Shown here: positions 1-5,227 of the stretch, in pieces | How positions within the stretch are numbered: the stretch's first letter is position 1 | Layout of the letters: every line of letters starts with the position of its first letter | Assembly (NCBI GenBank): GCA_012031335.1 | Contig: JAAUTT010000230.1 | Span: 1 to 6,995 of the forward strand | DNA from: Bacteroidales bacterium | GTDB taxonomy: Bacteria; Bacteroidota; Bacteroidia; Bacteroidales; JAAUTT01 | Length of the DNA: 6,995 nucleotides | Direction of reading: 5' to 3' | Program-made: the position numbers and the translations under genes | The notes under the pieces: model-generated | Database searches by the model: none | The model's input: the letters and a program-made list of their open reading frames with translations, nothing else | What the model was told of the DNA's origin: nothing

Positions 1-65
1 TCTTCCGGCGGCAGCAACCGCATAGCCTCAGCCAAGGTTTTCTCGCGCCGGAAAAATACATTCAT
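1..65 (-). CDS. Possible 5' end of a hypothetical protein, cut by the window edge
   Basis: Reading the minus strand from an ATG at 63-65 gives an open frame to the edge of the window, beginning MNVFFRREKTLAEA and continuing MRLLPPE. An in-frame stop lies upstream at 96-98, so this is the first ATG available. The segment is clearly more GC-rich than the non-coding DNA beside it, as expected for coding sequence here. Only about 21 residues are visible and I do not recognise the family. No clear ribosome binding site is seen. A REP-like hairpin lies only 10 bases upstream of the start. The opposite strand also has short open frames, so the call rests on composition and a plausible start. Confidence 0.35.
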   Translation of the reverse strand, partial: MNVFFRREKTLAEAMRLLPPE

Positions 66-75
66 TATCCAATAT

Positions 76-123
76 CCCAGGGTTAAAACCCTGGGTTATT
101 AATATTTCACCCCTACAGGGTGA
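76..123. repeat. REP-like double hairpin
   Basis: Two inverted repeats lie side by side. The first is a perfect 9-bp stem, CCCAGGGTT (76-84) with AACCCTGGG (87-95), separated by two bases. The second is a 6-bp stem, TCACCC (107-112) with GGGTGA (118-123), around a 5-base loop. Paired hairpins of this CCCAGGG/CACCC type resemble interspersed REP elements seen in many Bacteroidota genomes. Copy number outside this window cannot be judged. Confidence 0.6.
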
Positions 124-220
124 TTTCATCCCGGTTCAACATGTCCTTTTTACAAAAAAATGCTTAAACGATACACATAAACCGAAATATTATAAATAAA
201 GGCATCATTGCGAGACCCTA

Positions 221-237
221 CCCCATGAAAAATGGGG
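221..237. repeat. Short hairpin
   Basis: CCCCAT (221-226) pairs perfectly with ATGGGG (232-237) around a GAAAA loop. It could be a repeat fragment or a weak transcription-end structure. There is no T-tract on either side, so a terminator call is not supported. Confidence 0.4.
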
Positions 238-300
238 CATAATGGGTATATGACAGAAAATATAAATTAACGTAAGCTTCATTTTACCGAAGAGCTACTC

Positions 301-321
301 CCTTCTCCTCGTAGGAGAAGG
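301..321. repeat. REP-like hairpin with CTGGGG tail
   Basis: A perfect 9-bp stem, CCTTCTCCT (301-309) with AGGAGAAGG (313-321) around CGT, is followed by ACTGGGGATGAGGT. This resembles a recurrent Bacteroidota intergenic repeat built on CTCCTTCTCC and CTGGGG. It lies downstream of the hydrolase gene and might also fold in its 3' transcript. Confidence 0.5.
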
Positions 322-430
322 ACTGGGGATGAGGTCCTTACACAAATCTGTAATTGATAGGAGGAACTGCCTGTCCCGCTTCGGAGGGAAAGCAACCTGT
401 CTGTTTTAGACTAAAAGCCATTTCCTTCAA

Positions 431-450
431 CATTCATCATTCATCATTCA
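431..450. repeat. CATTCAT heptamer tandem repeat
   Basis: Two exact copies of CATTCAT (431-437, 438-444) are followed by a partial copy CATTCA (445-450). The repeat lies about 20 bases beyond the stop codon of the hydrolase gene. It is a simple-sequence repeat with no evident function. Confidence 0.6.
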
Positions 451-468
451 ACATTTTCATCACTTCCA

Positions 469-1344
469 TTACTCCCTCAGATTATCCGGATTATAGGCAA
501 CCGTAGCACGTTTATAGGTACATATTTTACCGTTTCCGGCAAAGGATGTGTAATCCTTGCTTTTGCAGGAGCCATTCAGGATGCTTTTTACACACATAAT
601 TTGTTCGGCTATAAAACTGCTTTCGACAGGAATGCCATGTCCCGGCATAAGAATATTAAACTCGTCTATACGGGAATTGAGCTTTTCGAGCGATGCCAGG
701 TATGTTTCGAGTGGTGTTGTGCCGGGGATATGCAGCCATACCAGATCGTTGTTGTTATCGCCGGTGAACAGGATTTTATTTTGTTTGTCGAGTAACACCA
801 CTTCCCCGTATGTATGCCCCGGAACACTTATGACTTCCATATCCCGGTCTCCAAGCTTAAAAATATAACCATCTGTTATCGGCTTCAGCTGGGTGGGCTG
901 ATGATTGAGCGTATCATTAAAAATATCTTTTTTGGGAACCTTTGCGCCACCTGTCATCATCTTTTCCAGGTCATTACCTTTGGGTATATTACCATACACC
1001 GATGCCATTTTCATATCGGCCGGATGAATATATACTTCCTTAAACTGGTAGTTACCGCCGGCATGATCGGGATGTCCGTGAGTTATAATAACGATCAAAG
1101 GTAATGAGGTTAATGTTTTTACGAAATCCCTGATATTGGCTACACCCAGACCGTTATCGATGAGCATGGCTGTATCCTTACCAGCTACAAGGTACATGTT
1201 ATCGGCGCCATTATCGTCGATACGCCATACATTATCGGCTACCAGGTATGCCTTAAACCACGAAGACTTTTTACCCTGACCATAGCTGTTTGACAAGGTT
1301 AAAAAAGCCAGACTTACCGCGAAAATTAACTGTTTTAGGTTCAT
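469..1344 (-). CDS. Exported metallo-beta-lactamase-fold hydrolase
   Basis: The product has 291 residues and begins with a Sec-type signal peptide (about residues 1-22: MNLKQL followed by a hydrophobic stretch and a cleavage region near SYGQG), so it should act outside the cytoplasm. The metallo-beta-lactamase signature is complete: H89-G-H91-P-D93-H94 for the first zinc site, H177 in PGHT, D196 in TGDN, and H236 in PGHG. This is the binuclear zinc hydrolase core. The superfamily includes beta-lactamases, glyoxalase II-like thioesterases, lactonases and other esterases, and the sequence does not let me choose a substrate. HxHxDH with the TGD aspartate fits the broad glyoxalase II/lactonase-like branch. 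No catalytic residue is missing and the frame is intact. It lies on the same strand as the DUF4469-type gene but 414 bases away with a terminator-like hairpin between, so it is probably transcribed separately. No Shine-Dalgarno is visible. Confidence 0.88.
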   Translation of the reverse strand: MNLKQLIFAVSLAFLTLSNSYGQGKKSSWFKAYLVADNVWRIDDNGADNMYLVAGKDTAMLIDNGLGVANIRDFVKTLTSLPLIVIITHGHPDHAGGNYQFKEVYIHPADMKMASVYGNIPKGNDLEKMMTGGAKVPKKDIFNDTLNHQPTQLKPITDGYIFKLGDRDMEVISVPGHTYGEVVLLDKQNKILFTGDNNNDLVWLHIPGTTPLETYLASLEKLNSRIDEFNILMPGHGIPVESSFIAEQIMCVKSILNGSCKSKDYTSFAGNGKICTYKRATVAYNPDNLRE

Positions 1345-1601
1345 TGGAGCGTAGTTAATGAAATTCGATATACAAGATAGCGAATTATCCTGAGAATTGT
1401 TATGAATATCTTTTATAGACAGTTAAAACCCAAAAAACACATACTGCCAAAAGCCCGAACTCCGCCCTGAGTTTAATTCTTTTGTTCCCTGGCTTCATCA
1501 ATCATCTCTCCCTATTCTCCATTCTCCGGCAACCTGGCTCATTGTTCTGCCCAAACGAAAGGCTTAAACTTGCAAGATACTTTAACAAGCCCATTAATAG
1601 A

Positions 1602-1626
1602 GAAAGGCGGATCATCTCCGCCTTTC
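1602..1626 (-). terminator. Probable intrinsic terminator of the DUF4469-type gene
   Basis: A perfect 10-bp GC-rich stem, GAAAGGCGGA (1602-1611) with TCCGCCTTTC (1617-1626), encloses a 5-base loop. On the minus strand the stem ends in TTTCTCTATTAAT, a modest T-rich tail, and it lies about 130 bases past the stop of the gene upstream. AAAGGCGG...CCGCCTTT hairpins are a common terminator form in Bacteroidota. The symmetric arms could terminate transcription from both sides. Confidence 0.6.
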
Positions 1627-1643
1627 CTGTTAACAAACCTAAA

Positions 1644-1658
1644 CAGTTTTATAAACTG
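1644..1658. repeat. AT-rich hairpin beside the palindrome array
   Basis: CAGTTT (1644-1649) pairs with AAACTG (1653-1658) around TAT. It directly adjoins the first unit of the CTTTATC/GATAAAG array but has different arms, so it is not a fifth copy. Confidence 0.5.
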
Positions 1659-1659
1659 C

Positions 1660-1748
1660 CTTTATCCGCCCGGATAAAGGTGCTTTATCTTACCGGATAA
1701 AGGTCTTTATCCGAACGGATAAAGAGGCTTTATCAAAGTTGATAAAAG
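1660..1748. repeat. Four-unit palindrome array CTTTATC-N6-GATAAAG
   Basis: Four 20-bp palindromes start at 1660, 1683, 1705 and 1728, spaced 23, 22 and 23 bases apart. Each has the arm CTTTATC, exactly six intervening bases, and the arm GATAAAG. In the last unit the right arm has one extra A. The central hexamers differ: CGCCCG, TTACCG, CGAACG and AAAGTT. In units one and three the symmetry extends into the centre, giving 10-bp perfect stems. The array begins only about 10 bases beyond the stop of the DUF4469-type gene, so it lies in that gene's 3' transcript as well as being a possible DNA-binding array. Function is unknown. Confidence 0.75.
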
Positions 1749-1758
1749 CAATTTATAT

Positions 1759-2487
1759 TTACACCACTGTTAGCACTTTTTCGAAATCAGTTTTCCTGGG
1801 TTCCTTTAGCAAAGAGCTTACAGCATATTGGGTTACAACCTCCAGCTTGTAACTCCCTGCGGCCAATGCAGGAATCAAAATCATCAATTCCGAGGGGCTG
1901 TTGGTTACAATGTCCGAAGTATCAACTTTTGTAGCCTCATTGGTGGCCTGGTTGATAAAATAAATACCTACGGCAGGATTTTCGCCGGCAAGCTTCAGTT
2001 TACTGCCGTTTATTTTCAGATTGCGGCCGGGGGTTAACAACTCGTTAATGGTACCGGTTTTTATATCGGTAACCAGGCCAATAAAGCTGCCAACCTCGGC
2101 AAGGCCCATAATTTCCACTTCAATGGTAGGGATTTCGTTGCGCAGCAACTCGCCCTGGTTGAACTGGAATAATACCGAATGCTTTTTGGGGTCGAACTTT
2201 TCGGTTTTGCTGTCGAACACACCTTTTATTAACGTTGTGGCGGTAAAGTATCCTGTGTTTACCGCATAGCCATCGCACATCTGATAGGCCATCTCCTTTA
2301 AAAACAGGTTTACATTATGTTCCATGGCGGCCGCGGTAGTTGATGCCCCGCCGCGGGTAACTGCCACTGAACATATATCATTTACATTCAGGGTGCGTTC
2401 GGAACTTACTCTTGCTAAATAATCATTTGGGTTATCTGTTAAGAAATTCTCGTATAAATACGCTTTAACTTTGTGTAATACATTCAT
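1759..2487 (-). CDS. HU-like DNA-binding protein with C-terminal DUF4469 domain
   Basis: The 242-residue product matches a Bacteroidota-specific architecture: an N-terminal HU-like DNA-binding domain (about residues 1-125) and a C-terminal DUF4469 domain of immunoglobulin-like type (about 130-240). Visible family features are the MEHNVNLFLKEMAYQMCDGY segment in the HU part, LLTPGRNLKINGSKLKL at 150-166, VGIYFIN at 173-179, and the PALAAGSYKLEVVTQ strand near the end. HU-like proteins bind DNA and shape the nucleoid; the specific role of this family is not established. I chose the ATG at 2485-2487 because family similarity begins there. The open frame runs on to 2637, but the extra 50 residues are AT-rich, unlike the family, and read like an upstream untranslated region. 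The frame is intact. A remarkable palindrome array begins right after the stop codon. Confidence 0.85.
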   Translation of the reverse strand: MNVLHKVKAYLYENFLTDNPNDYLARVSSERTLNVNDICSVAVTRGGASTTAAAMEHNVNLFLKEMAYQMCDGYAVNTGYFTATTLIKGVFDSKTEKFDPKKHSVLFQFNQGELLRNEIPTIEVEIMGLAEVGSFIGLVTDIKTGTINELLTPGRNLKINGSKLKLAGENPAVGIYFINQATNEATKVDTSDIVTNSPSELMILIPALAAGSYKLEVVTQYAVSSLLKEPRKTDFEKVLTVV

Positions 2488-2637
2488 TGTAAATAAATTT
2501 GAATGGTTAAACGAATAACGGATTTTTAAAGATTTGTTTAGGTTTGTTTTTAAATTCAATTGATAGAAAAACGTTAGCTTCTCAAATTTATTTTGTGTGG
2601 GTGCATGCGATGGTAAAAAAAATGTAACGTTTCGCAT

Positions 2638-2763
2638 ATACCCTTTAGCAGTATCTGCGGAGCTACAAATTATCGGCCGTTACCGCCGCCCGCACGGGAT
2701 TTAGCGGCCGAATACTTGCGGAACGGCTATGGGGTATGATTCGGAGTTGTGCAATCAGGTTTT
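2638..2763. other. GC-rich structured spacer at the edge of the AT-rich island
   Basis: This short spacer is GC-rich, in sharp contrast to the AT-rich darG sequence that begins at about 2761. It contains TCGGCCG (2673-2679) complementary to CGGCCGA (2705-2711), with a smaller hairpin CCCG (2689-2692) / CGGG (2695-2698) inside the loop. It may be a repeat fragment or a fold in the transcript leaving darG. No gene is supported. Confidence 0.4.
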
Positions 2764-3312
2764 TTACACAAATTTAGCTTGTTGTAATTGCCTTACGGAG
2801 ATATCAATATATCTTGGATTTGAAAACATACTTCTTTTTCTATCACTCCAATTATCCAATTGTTTACTGATTAACTCTTTTTCAAACGAGTTCTGATTTG
2901 TTGTAATAAAATCAATTGATGATAATAGTTCAAGTGCAAAATCTGAATAAAAACCAGTTAAGAAATCAATCGTTTTTTTTGCAATACTATTTAACTCAGA
3001 ATTACTTTCAACATGAACTTTTACCACATTATAGCCATCTGAAATTAAAGTTAGAGGTTCAAATGGTTTTTTATTCATATCGCTATATCCCATTATATAA
3101 CTACCGTTCAGTACATTTAATACAAATCTAACCTTGCCTGAATATGGGCCATAAAAGTTTGGACTAAAATCAAGATTAAAATATTTATTAGCTCCAAATC
3201 TTTGTAAGAAATAACAGACTTTTTCACTTGAAAATTCCGAAACATACTCTCCGTTTCTTACTAAATCATATAAAACATAAAGAAGTAAAGCCCTTGCATC
3301 TGTCAATTTCAC
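2764..3312 (-). pseudogene. darG: DarG antitoxin, C-terminal DarT-inhibiting part (frameshifted from the macrodomain part)
   Basis: This 182-residue frame matches the C-terminal domain of DarG. Family features are KLTDARALLLYVLYDL at the start, EKVCYFLQRFG, the FYGPYSGKVRFVLNVLNGSYIMGY stretch (split here: FYGPYS, then the VLNGSYIMGY motif), GFYSDFALELLSSIDFI and NWSDRK. In characterised systems this domain binds DarT and blocks it by mimicking single-stranded DNA. The apparent first codon is a GTG that would be an internal valine in an intact DarG. Upstream of it the same frame stays open for about 30 residues (from IIEQKLGNLDVEI to QLKKER), joining directly onto the macrodomain after a one-base correction in the T-run at 3402-3407. 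The restored protein would be 343 residues, about normal for DarG, with this part as residues 162-343. The C-terminus appears complete. A separately translated inhibitor starting at the GTG cannot be excluded. Confidence 0.82.
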
Positions 3313-3395
3313 TCTTTCTTTTTTTAATTGTTCTTTTATATGCTGAGTTGGTTCAAAAACTATTATTTCAACATCGAGATTACCGAGTTTCTGTT

Positions 3396-3794
3396 CTATA
3401 ATTTTTTAACTCTCTCCCATTCTAATCCACCATTCCCAGCACCTAATGGAGGTATAGCAACACTTTTTATTTGGTATTCTTTTAAAACACGAATTAAATC
3501 ATCTAAACCTGCATCAATAAAACTATATTCAGAAGGTTTTCTCCAATCTTTTTTTGTTGGAAAATTAATAATGTACTTTGTTCCTGAACTAAGGTTTGAA
3601 TCTTTAACAATGAATACTTTACCTATCGATATTTCATTTCTTTTACAGGCCTCAACGTAAGCTTTATAATTATTTTGAAATGCTTTTTTAAATTGCAGTG
3701 CAATACCCTTTCCCATTACACCAACAGTATTTACTGTGTTAATTAATGCATCAGCATTACTTTCCAAGATATCTCCTGTTATATATTTTATCAT
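3396..3794 (-). pseudogene. darG: DarG antitoxin, N-terminal macrodomain (DNA ADP-ribosyl glycohydrolase), ended by a frameshift
   Basis: The frame encodes a macrodomain with the DarG hallmarks: GDILESNADALINTVN followed by TVGVMGKGIALQFKKAF (residues 7-39), NFPTKKDWR (77-85) and the phosphate-loop motif GAGNGGLEW (118-126). In DarG this domain removes ADP-ribose that DarT puts on thymidine in single-stranded DNA; the lysine of NFPTK (K81) sits where a catalytic lysine is reported in DarG. I start it at ATG 3792-3794 because similarity begins at MIKYITGDIL. An upstream GTG at 3825-3827 falls inside the IS inverted repeat and is unlikely. Translation stops at 3396-3398 shortly after ERVKK. Adding one A to the coding-strand A6 run (3402-3407) restores VKK-IIEQKL and the rest of DarG. 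The normal upstream partner darT is absent; an IS lies there instead. The gene is AT-rich compared with the flanking genes, suggesting horizontal acquisition. Confidence 0.82.
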
Positions 3795-3837
3795 AGTCTT
3801 TAGTTTTAATAGTATGCTTGAGGTCACTAGCGTTTCG

Positions 3838-5008
3838 TTATAAATCGAATAGAGTCAATTGATTATAATTTTGTTCTTTGAAATTTTGTAAATCGGATTT
3901 ATTAAAGAGTTGATAAATAGGCTCTTTATCAAAGATGTTAATGCTTAAAACCTGTAGAATTTCGTAAATGGATTGTTTCAAGTTTAATTTCTTTTTTAAA
4001 ATTAAGACAATCACATACACGGAGATTGCTATCCAGATTTGAGTTTTGACAGCATTGGAGCTTACACCCCAGAATGATTTAGTTTTCAGGTGTTGTTTAA
4101 TCCACTTGAAAAAGATTTCTATAAACCATCGATGTTTGTAAAGCATAGCTATTTCTGAGGCTGCAAGCTCAAAATTATTGGTCAGGAATATCAAAGTTTT
4201 ATCTGTTTCTGTGTCATAAAATTTTATCCTACGAAGTTTTTCAGGATAATCCTTTGATACATAAAAGCCCAATAATTTTATGGTTTGGTCACATTTGACA
4301 CCCTTTTCTTTGTCCGCAGGTGAAGAATACACTCGACCAAAATCAAATCCTTTTTTTGATCGAGTGACAAAAATGCTCCGGCTTTGTGTATGTGATAAAG
4401 ACGGATAAAATCTAAATATCCTCTGTCCATAATGTAAAAACTATCGGGTAGAAACGAGATCATATCCAAGATATTCACATCATGCATTTGCCATCAGATA
4501 TATGGATAAACTCTGGGATTGACGTCTTGGCATCTATCATCGTATGAAGTTTAACAGCAGCCTTTCGTTTGCGAAACTTCGCCCAAGGATATAGGGTTAA
4601 ACACAAGTCTATTGTGGTTTAATCAATAGCAAAGACATTGTTTTTTATTTCAAGATCAAGCTGATTGTCCCCTACATAAAGAACTTTAGCTTGAGCTATG
4701 AGCAATAGTGCAAAGTCTTGATAAATGCGCCAATCACGGTTTTCATTCGCTTTGCTAAGAGTAGATTTACTTATAGCACTGCCAAAACCAAGATGGTACA
4801 ACTTCTTTGAATTAGAACCAATACAGAGTATGGTATCTGAAAGGCTTTCACGATGGGTGAGCTGACCAAAAGCCATACATAAGAATTGTTTCCAACAACT
4901 AAAATGCTTGGTCTTGTAATCTCCATCGTATTTATCAACACATTTTATAAAATCATTATGCGAAACAAACTCGAAGATTTGAGAAAAAACGTATTTGCCT
5001 AGATTCAT
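3838..5008 (-). pseudogene. IS4-family transposase (DUF4372-type N-terminus, DDE domain), disrupted
   Basis: Three pieces make one transposase. Piece one (5008-4619) is the N-terminal DUF4372-type domain, starting MNLGKYVFSQIFEF with FGQLTHRESL and LSKANENRDWRIY. Piece two starts near 4487 (MHDVNILDM, then YIMDRGYLDF with a DDE aspartate). Piece three (about 4332-3838) carries GVKCDQTIKLLGFYVSKDYP and YKHRWFIEIFFKWIK, an exact Y(2)R(3)E(6)K IS4 signature that includes the catalytic glutamate. The lesions are a TAA at 4619-4621 where the family has serine (AID-S-TTIDLCL; TCA to TAA), a lost base at about 4487-4489 that restores DGK-MHDVN when corrected, and a lost base in the A-run 4369-4373 that restores GAFFVTRSKKGFDFG. 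Correcting both indels gives 390 codons, normal length. All three DDE residues survive. The gene ends right at the left inverted repeat. Confidence 0.88.
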
Positions 5009-5010
5009 AA

Positions 5011-5036
5011 ATAGTTTTGTTTTGAAACAAAACTAT
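5011..5036 (-). promoter_or_regulatory. Perfect 12-bp inverted repeat just before the transposase start
   Basis: ATAGTTTTGTTT (5011-5022) and AAACAAAACTAT (5025-5036) are exact complements with a 2-base gap, ending two bases before the transposase ATG at 5006-5008. On the minus-strand transcript this would fold over the initiation region. Several IS elements use such 5' structures to limit translation from transcripts entering from outside; that role is inferred here. A palindromic protein-binding site is the alternative. Confidence 0.5.
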
Positions 5037-5057
5037 CTTTTCAAATCGTTTGAACTT

Positions 5058-5086
5058 TAAAAATAGCTGTAAGTCCGATAAACAAA
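5058..5086 (-). promoter_or_regulatory. Possible Bacteroidota-type promoter of the transposase
   Basis: On the minus strand TTTG (5083-5086) is followed after 17 bases by TATTTTTA (5058-5065), one base off the -7 consensus TAnnTTTG. The spacing is slightly shorter than the usual 19-21. The -7 box lies about 50 bases before the transposase ATG and inside the IS, as expected for an internal promoter. Confidence 0.35.
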
Positions 5087-5128
5087 GGTTTTCAAAGAAC
5101 GTATTTTTTAAATATCAAAACACTAGTG

Positions 5129-5227
5129 TGAGCAATTATGAAAAAAACAATCCAGACATCACAGTCTTAATAATTTGACAGGTTATAAGTTTAAACAAAC
5201 CCTATTCTATAAACTAAATGCTGCACA
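5129..5227. other. Leader region of the glycoside hydrolase gene
   Basis: This short AT-rich spacer joins the IS right end to the hydrolase start. It contains TTTGACA at 5174-5180 and TATTCTAT at 5203-5210, but the gap is too long for a confident promoter. No remnant of a darT gene (for example its C-terminal coding sequence) is recognisable on either strand, and no ribosome binding site stands out before the ATG at 5228. Confidence 0.4.

Larger units (their letters stand above)
66..468. other. Non-coding region with REP-like hairpins
   Basis: No convincing gene lies in these roughly 400 bases. The stretch holds at least four short inverted repeats (listed separately) and a heptamer tandem repeat near the end of the hydrolase gene. 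The hairpins are the kind of interspersed repeat common between genes in Bacteroidota. No tRNA-like cloverleaf or riboswitch motif was recognised. Confidence 0.6.
1345..1758. other. Non-coding region between two minus-strand genes
   Basis: These 414 bases carry no convincing gene. The half nearest the hydrolase gene should contain its promoter, but I see no clear TTTG/TAnnTTTG pair. The region 1480-1540 is pyrimidine-rich on the plus strand. From 1602 to 1748 it is almost entirely inverted repeats: a GC-rich terminator-like hairpin, a small AT-rich hairpin, and four near-identical palindromes. Short plus-strand open frames here are built partly from these repeats and look spurious. Confidence 0.65.
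3825..5128 (-). mobile_element. IS4-family insertion sequence, degenerate, 1304 bp
   Basis: Imperfect terminal inverted repeats bound the element: CACTAGCGTTTCG at 3825-3837 and, on the other strand, CACTAGTGTTTTG at 5116-5128, agreeing at 11 of 13 positions. They enclose a single transposase gene filling most of the element, and the size is usual for IS4-family elements. The bases outside the two ends (ending TTGAGGT on the left, beginning TGAGCAA on the right) are not a direct repeat, so no target duplication is visible. That points to a later deletion or recombination at one end, or to true ends slightly different from those drawn. The transposase is broken, so this copy should move only with help in trans. 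Subgroup within IS4 not assigned. Confidence 0.8.

Noticed and set aside
557..1104. Plus-strand open frames opposite the metallo-beta-lactamase gene
   Set aside because: They are shadows of a gene with a complete set of catalytic motifs on the minus strand.
1482..1700. Plus-strand open frame of 72 codons
   Set aside because: It runs through the terminator-like hairpin and the palindrome array, and its sequence resembles no protein family.
1660..1748. CRISPR array
   Set aside because: Units are 20 bp separated by only 2-3 bases, so there are no spacers, and no cas gene is present.
1660..1748. Cluster of DnaA boxes / replication origin
   Set aside because: TTATCC matches only the first six bases of the DnaA box TTATCCACA, the units are symmetric palindromes, and there is no dnaA, dnaN or AT-rich unwinding region pattern here.
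2488..2637. 50-residue N-terminal extension of the HU-like/DUF4469 protein
   Set aside because: The extension is AT-rich, unlike the family, and the ATG at 2485-2487 fits the family start exactly.
3795..3827. GTG start 11 codons upstream for the macrodomain protein
   Set aside because: The GTG lies within the IS terminal inverted repeat, and DarG similarity begins at the ATG at 3792-3794.
5138..5170. Short plus-strand frame MKKTIQTSQS as a gene or toxin remnant
   Set aside because: Only ten codons before two stops, with no similarity to DarT or any signal peptide.
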